Shown here in pieces: positions 46,308 to 57,397 of a stretch of DNA of 64,000 bases. A program made the position numbers and the translations under genes. Positions within the stretch are counted from its first letter, which is position 1, and the number at the start of each line of letters is the position of its first letter. The stretch comes from Megaustenia siamemsis. Lineage: Eukaryota > Mollusca > Gastropoda > Stylommatophora > Ariophantidae. Under the pieces are notes generated by a model. It did not search any database. It was not told the origin of the DNA and was given only the letters and a program-made list of their open reading frames with translations. The DNA lies in assembly GCA_032433765.1 (NCBI GenBank), contig JAVIAB010000124.1, forward strand, positions 78,860,965 through 78,924,964, in the 5' to 3' direction.

Positions 46308-46556
46308 TTTAAACTGCCAGTGTGCAGGTTTTTAACGTGCGTGAGTGCACACGGTATCTCCTATTGTTCGCCTTTTTTCCCGAGAGAATTGGACATTGAT
46401 TCTCATTACTTATAGACCAGGGGAGGGTAAAGCCACGATGAAACAATGGGTTTGATTTTTGACAAATTTGCATCGCCTGTGATGGGAATCGAACCAAGAA
46501 CGATTCTGTCCAGAGGCCAAGTCTTACCTCTAGACCACTCGGCCCTCCATCCCTGT
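46308..46556 (-). mobile_element. SINE-C copy
   Basis: On the minus strand GGGCCGAGTGGTCTAGAGGT (A box) and TCTTGGTTCGATTCCCATCA (perfect B box) form a tRNA-Ser/Leu-like head. It is followed by a body with GAATCAATGTCCAATTCTCT, CGGGAAAAAAGGCGAACAAT and CCGTGTGCACTCACGCACGT. Single copy in this window, so the family is inferred from the tRNA-like head and length. Confidence 0.7.
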
Positions 46557-46559
46557 TCT

Positions 46560-46889
46560 GAACGAGCCTCTCAACCTTGACAGTGAAGTTGATGCCTGCT
46601 GTTGTTGCTTCTCGACTCCGCGTTCAGTGTTTCTCTAATTGTGTGCGATTGCTACAGTATAATCAACTTTGGAAACTCAATAAATTGTTCATCTGAGTTT
46701 GCTTCGTGTGGGTTGGAATAGTGGATCTAAAGTGTCTGTGACCAGCGCGATAGAAGCAATCATCAATGTAATATGTCTAGAGAGACAGATGCTCCGTATG
46801 TTTGGTTAGAATTCCCTGTAATATGACAACTGAATTAATCGTTTGATCAATTAATAATTCTCATGTTATTATTTATATTAGCCAATTTG
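46560..46889. other. intron sequence, nothing recognised
   Basis: Unique sequence. Confidence 0.5.
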
Positions 46890-47275
46890 CTTTCCTGATG
46901 AAGTGTGTTAGACGAATGACAGGAAACAGACTGAGGGACAAGATCAGAAGTGAAGAACTGAGATAAAAGCTAGGAATAATCCCCGCCATAGAATATATAA
47001 TGAAATAACAGATAAGATGGTTTTGCCACGTGACAAGGCAGAGTGATCAAAACACAACACAAGGAGAGGAGCCCTCAATAAACGTTGTGAGAACACCAGG
47101 TCCAAAGGTCGACCACGAAAAAGATGGATAGATGGAATATTAGAAGCACTAGGAAACATAAGGGCAGCAAAGCCGAACAGAAAAGCAAAAGACCTCAAAT
47201 TATATCTCCCCACGACGCTGAAAGGTAAATGAGGAAGGACAGAATAAGAAGTAGAAGAGGAAGAAAGAAGAGGAG
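46890..47275 (+). pseudogene. LINE-D 3' fragment in intron 1 of the Schlafen-like gene
   Basis: CVRRMTGNRLRDKIRSEELR-like sequence, then AIEYIMK-QIRWFCHV, then the RKRWIDGILEALGN region and the CTGAAAGGTAAATGAGGAAG tail. It is antisense to the host gene and ends only about 30 bp from the first exon's donor site. Confidence 0.82.
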
Positions 47276-47305
47276 GAAGAATATTTTGCTTTTTCTTTCA
47301 TTTAC

Positions 47306-47497
47306 CTCAGAAGTTGTCGGGAAACCGGACATTGAAGTTGTGGCATGGAACTTGGTGATGATCTCTTCTTGGGTGTTGTCTTTCACGGGATCTTCTGGAT
47401 CAAAGCTGGACGAAGAATTTGTGTTAGACTGGAACAAGGTGTCATATTTCCCCTCGGCAGGAACTGTGTTATGGATGGCGCCATCACGTGATCTCAT
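47306..47497 (-). CDS. Schlafen/AlbA_2-like gene, probable first coding exon
   Basis: Minus strand from ATG at 47497 to the donor TCTGAG|GTAAAT, 64 codons, phase 0, which fits the next exon. It reads MRSRDGAIHNTVPAEGKYDT, then SNTNSSSSFDPEDPVKDN and TSMSGFPTTSE, a polar, probably disordered N-terminal region without a known domain. The frame is open for another 14 codons upstream to a TAG, so the true start or an acceptor (near ACTGCAAG) could lie there. The exon is supported by splice phase and position only. Confidence 0.55.
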
Positions 47498-47656
47498 CAG
47501 TGAAGAGTCGTTTGAAGATGTTGGGCAATACTCTTGCAGTGGTAGCTACTTTTTACTGGTGACGACACCGATCACTTATGAGATACCAGGTAGTTTCTGA
47601 TGATATAGACACACAGGGAGAACTCATTCAAATATTAACTGTTAGTTATGTTACCT

Positions 47657-47914
47657 GGGAGCCACGATAGCTCAGTAGTTAGTTAACTGGACTACTAAGC
47701 TCAAGAGGTAGAGTTCGATCCAAACTGACGGCTTCCGGTTCACCCAGCCTTTAATGGGTACCGGATTTTTTCTGGGAAAGTAAAACGGCACGGGCGTAAT
47801 ACTGACCACATTACCCAAAAATCATGTGCTGAAGGTCTGTAAAATTTATGGTCACTAACACCATATTCCCTATACGCCACTTGGTGTAACGGGGTGTACT
47901 TAACTTTTTTTTTA
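47657..47914 (+). mobile_element. SINE-A copy, full length with target duplication
   Basis: Full element: GGAGCCACGATAGCTCAGTA head, AGAGTTCGATCC B box, TTCCGGTTCACCCAGCC body, and CCATATTCCCTATACGCCAC near the 3' end with a T-rich tail. Flanked by AGTTATGTTACCT (47644-47656) and AGTTATGTTATCT (47915-47927), a 13-bp target duplication with one mismatch. This copy defines the family length as about 258 bp. Confidence 0.92.
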
Positions 47915-47929
47915 AGTTATGTTATCTAT

Positions 47930-48550
47930 ATTATTATTTGAGAGACTATATACCAAATGAAACGCGACCAGCTACATAAAGAGGAGACGCTGGGAATACA
48001 TAGGTCATGTGTTCAAAATAAACAAAAAAAAAATAAGACTTCCAAATGAGGCCTTTATGAGTATAGTGAGTGGCAAAAGAAAACACAGAAGACAAAAGAA
48101 ACTCTGCTTTAATGAAATAATAGAGAGGTCTCCAATATGTGTTTACGAACAAAACAAGGTCTAACTGGCAGACATGGAGAGTTATGTCGTCATGACCTAG
48201 AGAAGAACTACTTTCGTGTATTATTTGGGAGTTGGAAAACTGAAAGAAAATTAATCAGTTGTCTACGTCATCAAACTCTCTCTCTCTCTCTGGTGTTACG
48301 CAGTCCCTCGACGGCATTTAAATATTGACGTGTAATCACGTGCAATTACAGCTCAGTATTTCTGTCACGTGTTGTGTTATCAGTGTCAAGCATCGATATT
48401 AACAACAAAGGAAAAACGAAAGATCGCAACTAATGAAATGTGATTTCTTTGAAGAATAATGAATGTGATAACACGAGACAACAGTATATAAATGAATACA
48501 TTATTAAAAGCGTGTAAGTAAGGAGCCCAGTTTGTATAGATCTTCAGTGT
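47930..48550. other. no recognised feature
   Basis: Decayed sequence; MKRDQLHKEETLGIHR-like text at about 47950-48000 may be an old LINE remnant but is not legible. Confidence 0.4.
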
Positions 48551-48787
48551 ATGATTTTTGGGGGGTAATAGGGTCGGTATTACGCCTGTGCCGATTTACT
48601 TTCCCAGAAAAAAATGCGATACCCATTTAAGGCTGAGTGAACCTGGAAGCTGGAATCATCATCATCATCAGCCTGATGATGATGATGATGGTGATGATGA
48701 ACCTGGAAGCCATCAATCAGGATCGAACTCGACCTTTTGCCCTTAATAGTCGAATTCATAAAACCACTGAGCTATCGCGGCTTCCAT
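48551..48787 (-). mobile_element. SINE-A copy, inverted, with a nested micro-insertion
   Basis: Reverse copy with GGTCGGTATTACGCCTGTGC, CTTTCCCAGAAAAAAATGCG, CAGGATCGAACTCGACC (B box region) and GAGCTATCGCGGCTTCC (A box region). The 3' end is truncated at AATCATA-equivalent sequence. A 50-bp insertion splits it at 48653-48704. Confidence 0.88.
48653..48704. mobile_element. micro-insertion of GAT repeats with 12-bp target duplication
   Basis: Inside the SINE, GAACCTGGAAGC occurs on both sides of a short sequence made of (CAT)n, AGCCT and (GAT)n. The (GAT)n matches the tails of LINE-B and LINE-C here, so this looks like an extremely 5'-truncated, partly inverted LINE insertion. Confidence 0.6.
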
Positions 48788-48789
48788 TA

Positions 48790-49238
48790 AAAGAATAGAA
48801 GTGTTTTCTGACCTTCATCCAAAGACAACAAATGAAATTACTTGGATAGGTCATGCTGTTATCGGCAAATAATAATCCACAACAAAAGTTAACAGCAACA
48901 ACATCAAAGGTAAAAGAGGTGAACCACTCCTTCTATCAAAGTGATGAAGTAGCGAAATGTGCAACGACACAAAACGTACCTTGTACGAGACGAACGAAAA
49001 GAACACGACCAAGACTACCCCATGTTCCCTCTATGTCGATAGTCATAAGAGAAAAGACAACAAGAGCAGGAGAAAGTTCAATGTATGCATTAATGGACAC
49101 TACGGGTACATAGACTACATACATAGAAACAAGATATGAAGACAGAAATAAGTATTTCATAGTACTCAAGAAATAGCACTGCTGCATAACATACTCTTAT
49201 AAGTGCTCCAAATTCAACTAAGGAAACTGAAGAAAGAA
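48790..49238. other. no recognised feature
   Basis: Unique sequence without recognised coding content. Confidence 0.5.
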
Positions 49239-49239
49239 C

Positions 49240-49545
49240 CATAGGGACACGTCAATGTTACTTGATTAAATCTAATAGTGAATATTTACTTCAAGGGACA
49301 TGTCAATGTTACTTGATTCAATCTAATAGTGAATATTTACTTCAAGGGACACGTCAATGTTACTTGATTAAATCTAATAGTGAATATTTACTTCAAGTGG
49401 CATGTCACTGTTACTTGATTAAATCTAATAATGAATATTTACTTCAAGTGGCATGTCACTGTTACTTGATTGAATCTAATAGTGAATATTTACTTCAAGG
49501 GATACATTAATGTTACTTGATTCAATCTAAAAATGTTATTTTAGT
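49240..49545. repeat. 51-bp minisatellite, about 6 copies
   Basis: Unit TGTCAATGTTACTTGATTAA plus ATCTAATAGTGAATATTTAC and TTCAAGGGACA. 51 bp equals 17 codons, which keeps one plus frame open. Confidence 0.94.
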
Positions 49546-49624
49546 TCTGGCCCATACTTTTTGAAGCACATGTGCTCTCCTCCTTTTTAGGGCACAAATT
49601 GTTGTACACCTTGTGCCATCTAGT

Positions 49625-49985
49625 TGTAGAAGGGGGAGGAGTGGAGAGAATAGAGAGGAAACAAAGACGAGAGAACAAAGTCAAGGAGGAAAAAAAGGAA
49701 AAAGACATTAAGACGAAGTCACGAGAAAAAAATGAGAGGATGGGTCGAAATGCACGGGGAAAACGTGAAGACCGTGTGGGCAGACAGATGCTTTGATGTA
49801 GAAGTAGGAGGAAGGAGATAATAGAGGAGTAAACGGACGAGAGAACAAGGTAAGGAGAAAAAAAAGGAAAAAGACTTTAAGACGAAGTCAGGAGAAAAAT
49901 GAGACTATGGGTTAAAATGCAAATGCAAAACGTAAAGACCATGTTCAAAAGTGAGTGGGAAGACAGACGCGTAGGAAGTCAATTT
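49625..49985. repeat. two diverged tandem copies (~175 bp), purine-rich
   Basis: GACGAGAGAACAAAGTCAAG, AAAAAGACATTAAGACGAAG, and GTGTGGGCAGACAGATGC-type segments in 49650-49795 recur with changes at 49835-49975. Confidence 0.8.
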
Positions 49986-51115
49986 TGATTGGCTGACAAG
50001 ATCCAAATTTAAGAGGTAAACAGAAAAGATTGACAAGCACTCGGAGACGAAGCACTTGGAGACCAGACACTAGGAGAAATGTCGTCGGCAGGGCACACAC
50101 GCTCGTTAGGAGACGGGCGACCATGTGGTTGGCCCATACAGAGGCTAATCTTAGCCTAGTAGAATTAGATTAGAATGTGAGCTAGAATAATAATGAGGAC
50201 TTTTTGGATACCGAAGTCTGGAAGAGACTGAGTTGGCAGGGAGTGACGATCTAGAGTCAGGACACTAAGCAAGAGTAATATAATTTTAGAAGGCAAGAAC
50301 GCGCGATAGTTAGGAGATGCAGAGACTAGAGAAGAACAGTTAAGCGGACAGATTAGTGAGTAGCACTCTTAACAGATAGTTAGTAGAAGTGGCCAAGTGA
50401 CAGCCGGACCAGTAGAAGTTAGATAATATAGGTGGGCCGTCAATGGGGCGGTCCACATATAGTGTAGATGAGAGTATGAATGCGGTCAGAGCCCAGAGAC
50501 AAGTGTTTGGGAGAGAGACTGAAGAAATTGTATAGTGCGCTCTAAGTGTGTAACTTGCCATATCCAGTGTGTAACGAGAGCCCGATGTGGCAGATTTAAA
50601 AGTCGGAAAAAACTCTTATAACCAAGGTGTTGTTATTTGTTACACAGTTATATTTATCTAGCCTAGCGTCAACCCTCGGGGACGAATCATAACAACAGTA
50701 AAGTTGTCGCGGAACCACAACGTGAAACGGTCATCTCAACAACAAACCCGAAGTACTACAGTGACCCGGCAAGGTCAGGGCTAAGGCGATAGCCAGGGGG
50801 CACGAACGCGTGTTGGTCCGATTGTAACACGAACAGCGCATTCCATCTGAGGTCACGCCAGCGGAGGTCAATTACCCCGAGAACTGACAAATGTAACAAG
50901 TATCGCACGGATGACAAGTATCGCCACATAGCGCAATAACAAGTATAACAACAAAGAAAGAAATAAACCTCGCCCGGGTACATAGTTAGACTGCAACAAA
51001 GCTGCTAAACTGAGTGTTGTGCAAGGTTTATTTTTTAAAATGATGTTCCTGGTTTGACCCACTCATTTAATTTCTATTCCACTGTCCCCCTTCAGTTTGT
51101 CATTGGTCTGCCTCT
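49986..51115. other. unassigned, possible old LTR-type element
   Basis: Moderately GC-rich unique sequence. TGTAACGAGAGCCCGATG near 50570 and TATTTGTTACACAG near 50640 could be ends of a terminal repeat, but no partner copy or coding frame was seen. Confidence 0.25.
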
Positions 51116-51117
51116 AC

Positions 51118-51425
51118 TTCGTCTTTCCATTTTAAGTCTACTCCATCATCATCATGTGCTATACTGGCTTACATAGGCGGTTATTCTTTCAACAATTCTT
51201 GTCCACTGTGCATCGTATCATTTTTTGTTGTTGACAGTTTACCGTACCAAGCCAAGCTATCTAGTATATTCTCTCTTTGTCGTCCGCGATCGTTTTCCCT
51301 GTGGTTTGAAAGTTATAACAAAATTTTACAACTTTTTTTCTCTTATGATGTGCCCGAAAAATGTCGATTGTTTCTTATTTTTTTACGTTTTTATGAGCTC
51401 TCTTGTTGTGTCTGCTTTCTGACAG
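51118..51425 (-). pseudogene. LINE-C (subtype 1) 3' fragment, inverted
   Basis: On the minus strand, pieces equivalent to KKQSTFFGHI, KFYNFVTTG, RERILDSLAWYGKLST-like sequence and the (GATGAT) tail near 51142-51155 are legible with stops. It abuts the start of the 44-bp array. Confidence 0.78.
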
Positions 51426-53110
51426 ATCTTAATATGTATTCCATCTTTTTGTATCTGTACTATGACAGATCTAAATACGTCCTTCCATCTCTGTGTCTGC
51501 AGCATGACAGATCTAAATACGTCCTTCCATCTATGTGTCTGCAGCATGACAGATCTAAATACGTCATTCCATCTCTGTGTCTGCTGCATGACAGATCTAA
51601 ATACGTCCTTCCATCTCTGTGTCTGCAGCATGACAGATCTAAATACGTCCTTCCATCTCTGTGTCTGCAGCATGACTGATCTAAATACGTTCTTCTACCT
51701 CTTTGTGTATGCAGCTTGATAGATAGAAATACGTTCTTCTATCTCTTTGTATCTACAGCATGACAGATCCTAAATACGTCCTTCTATCTCTGTGTGTCTG
51801 CAGCTTGACAGATCTAAATACGTCCTTCTATCTCTTTGTATCTGCAGCATGACATATCTAAATACGTTTTTTCTATCTCTTTGTATCTGCAGCTTGACAG
51901 ATCTAAATACGTCCTTCTATCTCTTTGTGTCTGCAGCATGACATATCTAAATACGTCCTTCTATCTCTTTGTATCTGCAGCATGACATATCTAAATACGT
52001 TCTTCTATCTCTGTGTGTCTGCAGCTTGACAGATCTAAATACGTCCTTCTATCTCTTTGTATCTGCAGCATGACATATCTAAATACGTTCTTCTATCTCT
52101 TTGTATCTGCAGCTTGACAGATCTAAATACGTCCTTCTACCTCTTTGTATCTGCAGCATGACAGATCTAAATACGTCCTTCTATCTCTTTGTATCTGCAG
52201 CATGACATATCTAAATACGTTCTTCAATCTCTTTGTATCTGCAGCTTGACAGATCTAAATGCGTCCTTCTATCTCTTTGTATCTGCAGCTTGACATATCT
52301 AAATGCGTCCTTCTATCTCTTTGTATCTGCAGCTTGACATATCTAAATGCGTCCTTCTATCTCTTTGTATCTGCAGCTTGACATATCTAAATGCGTCCTT
52401 CTATCTCTTTGTATTTGCAGCTTGACAGATCTAAATACGTCCTTCTATCTCTTTGTATCTGCAGCATGACATATCTAAATACGTTCTTCTATCTCTTTGT
52501 ATCTGCAGCTTGACAGATCTAAATACGTCCTTCTACCTCTTTGTATCTGCAGCATGACAGATCTAAATACGTCCTTCTATCTCTTTGTATCTGCAGCATG
52601 ACATATCTAAATACGTTCTTCAATCTCTTTGTATCTGCAGCTTGACAGATCTAAATGCGTCCTTCTATCTCTTTGTATCTGCAGCTTGACATATCTAAAT
52701 GCGTCCTTCTATCTCTTTGTATCTGCAGCTTGACAGATCTAAATGCGTCCTTCTATCTCTTTGTATCTGCAGCTTGACATATCTAAATGCGTCCTTCTAT
52801 CTCTTTGTATCTGCAGCTTGACAGATCTAAATACGTCCTTCTATCTCTTTGTATCTGCAGCATGACAGATCTAAATACGTCCTTCTATCTCTTTGTATCT
52901 GCAGCTTGACAGATCTAAATGCGTCCTTCTATCTCTTTGTATCTGCAGCATGACAGATCTAAATACGTCCTTCTATCTCTTTGTATCTGCAGCTTGACAG
53001 ATCTAAATGCGTCCTTCTATCTCTTTGTGTCTGCAGCATGACAGATCGAAATACGTTCTTCTATCTCTTTGTGTCTGCAGCATGACAGATCGAAATATGC
53101 ACTTCCGTCC
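51425..53110. repeat. 44-bp minisatellite, about 38 copies, splice-acceptor-like units
   Basis: Unit TGACAGATCTAAATACGTCC plus TTCTATCTCTTTGTATCTGC and AGCA. Every unit has a branch-point-like CTAAAT, a pyrimidine-rich run and CTGCAG, the layout of a 3' splice site. Blocks of several units recur (for example about 52040-52260 against 52400-52640). The first units start right at the LINE-C fragment boundary. Confidence 0.96.
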
Positions 53111-53485
53111 ATCTCTGTGAATATTTCTTTGTTGCAGATGCCACCAGTTTCGAACCACACACAAAATAAATAAATAAAAACATATATTTAATAGTTTCGC
53201 TGTTCACTTCTTTCTGTACATTAGATCTCTGAAAGTAAGATAATAATACAATCCGGTCGTTTATAACTGTGTACTTATTAGTGTCCTATCATATATGTAT
53301 ATAAAGTCTTCAGGGGTGAAATAATATGCTCCCTTACTCGGTATAGCTCTTCTCCATTCTCGGTACTTTTCTGAAACTCTTTGAATCAGGTACATCTTTC
53401 TGTTTTTAGCTGGTTCGACTGGGTAGTGTTATCTGTGTTCGTAGCCACGTTCATGATAACACCAAGCCAACACGTTGTCACTACG
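53111..53485. other. no recognised feature
   Basis: Includes TTTCTTTGTTGCAG followed within 40 bp by AATAAATAAATAAA, which could be mistaken for a small terminal exon. Confidence 0.4.
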
Positions 53486-53489
53486 TTGT

Positions 53490-53890
53490 TCACTTGAGGG
53501 AGTCAGTGTTTTACTTCGCTATGCAGTGCTCAGTGCTTCCCCTCGCTATACAGTGCTTCACCTCGCTATACAGTGCTTCCCCTCGCTATACAATGCTTCA
53601 CCTTCACTATACAGTGCTCAGTGCTTCACATCACTATACAGTGCTTCACCTCGCTGTACAGTGCTTCCCCTCGCTATACAATGCTTCACCCTCGCTATAC
53701 AGTGCTCAGTGCTTCACCTCGCTATACGGTGTTTTTCTCGTTATACAGTGTTTTTCTTCGCTATCCAGTGTTTTTCTCGCTATACAGGGTTCAGTGCCTC
53801 ACCTCGCTAACAGTGCTCAGTGCCAAACGTCGCTATACAGTGCTCAGTGCCTCACCTCGCTATACAGTGCTTTTCCTCGCTATATTTTTT
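53490..53890. repeat. ~19-bp minisatellite, about 20 copies
   Basis: Unit CTTCACCTCGCTATACAGTG with length variants and inserted CTCAGTG. Confidence 0.92.
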
Positions 53891-53894
53891 CTAC

Positions 53895-54261
53895 TTCCCA
53901 AGTCTGTCAGCTGCGCAGCCATTCTGTCATTGCGATGGTAAGCTAGAGACAACCTATTGCCGATAATGAATCCACAGTCACTATATCTCTAGCGCACTAG
54001 TCACTACACCAATGAGTTCCCTGTGAAAGTAAATTATCAAAATACCAATGCTTCAGAACTTACTAGGTTAAAATATCAAACTCCTTTTACGACAGAGTGT
54101 TGTCGAATTCAACCTCAGCAACTAACTTTTACTTATTGCAATTTGAACATAGTTATCTTCTCATTAAAACATGAATACACCGACAAAAGATCCATCTACT
54201 GTATCAATATCAACAAGACTAATATTTCGAGGAATAAAAAAAGTGAAAGTCTGTTTTAGTC
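53895..54261. other. no recognised feature
   Basis: Unique sequence. Confidence 0.5.
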
Positions 54262-54525
54262 TTTTTTTTTTTTGCGTTCGCCAGCTTTGACCTTTGATGA
54301 AGTCCCTAGAGACTAGCTAGGGACTGAATTTTGCGTGTTAATCCATTTATTCCTGGCAGCCGTGTGCACAAGGGTCCCTCGCCGCACAGTCAGATAACTC
54401 CGTCTTCGGAGGTACTCTTTTTTTTTCGTCGATGAGTAATTGACGTTTCAAGCCGGGCCTCGTTGCTGAGACCAGGGGTGGTTGCCGCAGAGAGAAATCA
54501 TAGATAAAAATCCCAACTGGTAAGT
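54262..54525 (-). mobile_element. SINE-B copy, tRNA head lost
   Basis: Matches 43830-44100 over GCGTTCGCCAGCTTTGACCT, CTGAATTTTGCGTGTTAATC, CACAAGGGTCCCTCGCCGCA, ATTGACGTTTCAAGCCGGGC and GGTGGTTGCCGCAGAGAGAA. It ends before the B box. A tandem GAGACTAGCTAGGGACT variation replaces part of the first copy. Confidence 0.87.
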
Positions 54526-54555
54526 CAAGTCTGTTCTACATTCCTGTAGTATACA

Positions 54556-54790
54556 TACATATATATATATATATGGAATATATTGTAACAACTGGAAAAG
54601 TTGAGGGACGAAGAGATAGAGGGAAGCAAAGAGAAAAAATACCAAACAGCTTAAGAGAATGGCTTGGCAGAAGATCAACAACAGAAAAGATAAATAGCTG
54701 TCGAGATCGAAAGTTGTGGAGAGGCATGATCACATACGCCAGCAGGCCAGAACTTTATGATGATATTGATATATATATATATGTGTGTGT
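54556..54790 (+). pseudogene. LINE-C (subtype 2) 3' fragment bounded by (TA)n on both sides
   Basis: A (TA)n tract runs directly into GGAATATATTGTAACAACTG. The frame continues KVEGRRDRGKQREKIPNSLR, RRSTTEKINSCRDRKLWR, and ends near a GATGATATTGATATATATAT junction. Only about 190 bp of LINE is left. Confidence 0.88.
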
Positions 54791-55599
54791 GTGTGGTATA
54801 TATATAATATGAAGTGCACAAGGTTCAGAAAGAAGCGACATAGATGACACCATGACAACTGAACATTTGCTACAGTCATGCACGACTTACAGTATATAAA
54901 GAAGCAGCACATGAAAGTACCCATTTTGCATCATTGAATAGCTGCATGGAAATGAGGCATTACTTGATCGGAATACTGCTTTCATCAGGTCGTTTAATAT
55001 AAGCATCTGAAATTAAAGTGAAAGTTAACAAATAAAGAATGTCTCATAACTTACAATGGAAATACACGTGGAAGAAGTTAACAAATAAAGATTTTCGCAG
55101 TAAACAATGAAAATAAATGTGAAAGTTAACAAACAAAAATCTCTCTCGTAACAAATAATCAATATAAACGTGACAGAATTTAACAAGTGAAGATTGTTCC
55201 TCAAGTGATAATGTTGTAAGATAATACAGTATACAACTTCATTGCACTAGACATCGGAATTTATAAGTACGGTTAGCGCTCTTCCTTGATGTTATTATCG
55301 TACCCAAATGTGCTGTATGGACAATAGATCGTCACGCTGTGTTTGAGCCAGATACCTTGTGTCGCATAGCTACGTCTCTGATCATTTAACCTGTAACACT
55401 TTCATGCAGAAAGAAATAAACAATTATCACAATTTCATGTTTGTATATTTCAGTATATTTCATGTTTGTGTATTTCATGTTTGTATATTTCAATATATTT
55501 CCCACCGCTTTCTGCAGGAAAAACCATCTACCTAAGAGCAGTCGTTAAATTCTAAACGAGTATGTTCTGGTGACCTTAAAAAAGCAAAGACAAGTTATA
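54791..55599. other. no recognised feature
   Basis: Degenerate AAGTTAACAAATAAAGA motifs recur near 55020-55200 (about four loose copies); nothing else is seen. Confidence 0.5.
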
Positions 55600-55990
55600 C
55601 AAAATACATTCAGCAGAAAGGTTAATAAAAACCCATTCAATAGAAAGATTAGGAAAAAAATTATTCAGCAGAGTTAGAAAAACTTCATTAAAGCTGAAAG
55701 ATTGGCAAAAAATCATTCAGCAGAAAGATTAGGAAATATTCATTTAGCAGAAAAATTAGGAAAAATTTAATCAGCTGAAAGTTTAGCAAAAAATCATTTA
55801 GCAGAAAGATCAGGAAAAATTCGTTTATTATAAAGATTAGGAAAAAATCATTTACCAGCAAGATTAGGAAAAAGTCATTTACCAGCAATATTAGGAAAAA
55901 GTAATTTCCAGCAAGATTAGGAAAAAGTCATTTACCAGCAAGATTAGGAAAAAGTCATTTACCAGCAAGATTAGGAAAAATTAATAATTG
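55600..55990. repeat. degenerate ~26-bp minisatellite
   Basis: Repeats of CATTCAGCAGAAAGATTAGG and CATTTACCAGCAAGATTAGG with AAAAA spacers, about 15 copies. Confidence 0.9.
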
Positions 55991-56224
55991 GAAAAAATCA
56001 CAAAGCAAATAATTGATACGGGTTCAGACCTTAATCACAACTGTTAGTTTCCATCTCAAAGTGGCATTTTAATTCCAACCTTTGAAACTGAAGCAAGTAC
56101 GGCTGAAGATGTGAGATTGGTACGTTACACTCATCCCTACAATAGACTTTCTATGTCGGTGGTTTGAATTTGTGACACCAGGAAACAAAATGGAACATTA
56201 AAAAAAATATATTTATGAATGAAA
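55991..56224. other. no recognised feature
   Basis: Unique sequence before the large 15/20-bp array. Confidence 0.5.
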
Positions 56225-57397
56225 GTAGTTAATGCTGTAGTAGTTAATGCTTTACTTTAGTAGTTAATACTTTAGTAGTTAATGCTTTAGTAGTTAATGC
56301 TTTACTTTAGTAGTTAATGCTTTACTTTAGTAGTTAATGCTTTAGTAGTTAATACTTTAGTAGTTAATGCTTTACTTTAGTAGTTAATACTTTATTAGTT
56401 AATACTTTAGTAGTTAATGCTTTACTTTAGTAGTTAATGCTTTAGTAGTTAATACTTTATTAGTTAATACTTTAGTAGTTAATGCTTTACTTTAGTAGTT
56501 AATGCTTTAGTAGTTAATACTTTATTAGTTAATACTTTAGTAGTTAATGCTTTACTTTAGTAGTTAATGCTTTACTTTAGTAGTTAATGCTTTAGTAGTT
56601 AATACTTTAGTAGTTAATACTTTAGTAGTTAATGCTTTACTTTAGTAGTTAATGCTTTAGTAGTTAATACTTTAGTAGTTAATGCTTTAGTAGTTAATGC
56701 TTTACTTTAGTAGTTAATGCTTTAGTAGTTAATACTTTATTAGTTAATACTTTAGTAGTTAATGTTTTACTTTAGTAGTTAATGCTTTAGTAGTTAATAC
56801 TGTATTAGATAATACTTTAGTAGCTAATGCTTTACTTTAGTAGTTAATGCTTTAGTAGTTAATACTTTATTAGTTAATACTTTAGTAGTTAATGCTTTAC
56901 TTTAGTAGTTAATGCTTTAGTAGTTAATACTTTATTAGTTAATACTTTAGTAGTTAATGCTTTAGTAGTTAATGCTTTAGTAGTTAATGCTTTAGTAGTT
57001 AATACTTTAGTAGTTAATGCTTTACTTTAGTAGTTAATGCTTTACTTTAGTAGTTAATACTTTAGTAGTTAATGCTTTACTTAAGTAGTTAATGCTTTAG
57101 TAGTTAATACTTTAGTAGTTAATGCTTTAGTAGTTAATACTTTATTAGTTAATACTTTAGTAGTTAATGCTTTAGTAGTTAATGCTTTAGTAGTTAATGC
57201 TTTAGTAGTTAATGCTTTAGTAGTTAATGCTTTAGTAGTTAATGCTTTACTTTAGTAGTTAATACTTTAGTAGTTAATGCTTTACTTTAGTAGTTAATGC
57301 TTTACTTTAGTAGTTAATACTTTAGTAGTTAATGCTTTACTTTAGTAGTTAATGCTTTAGTAGTTAATACTTTATTAGTTAATACTTCAGTAATAAG
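56225..57397. repeat. 15/20-bp array, left part
   Basis: Mix of 15-bp (TTTAGTAGTTAATGC) and 20-bp (TTTACTTTAGTAGTTAATGC) units with TACTTTA variants. Interrupted by the LINE chimera at 57398-60455. Confidence 0.97.

Noticed and set aside
53140..53190. Small terminal exon with acceptor TTTGTTGCAG and AATAAA
   Set aside because: The acceptor resembles the neighbouring 44-bp repeat unit and the coding part is about 11 codons without family resemblance.
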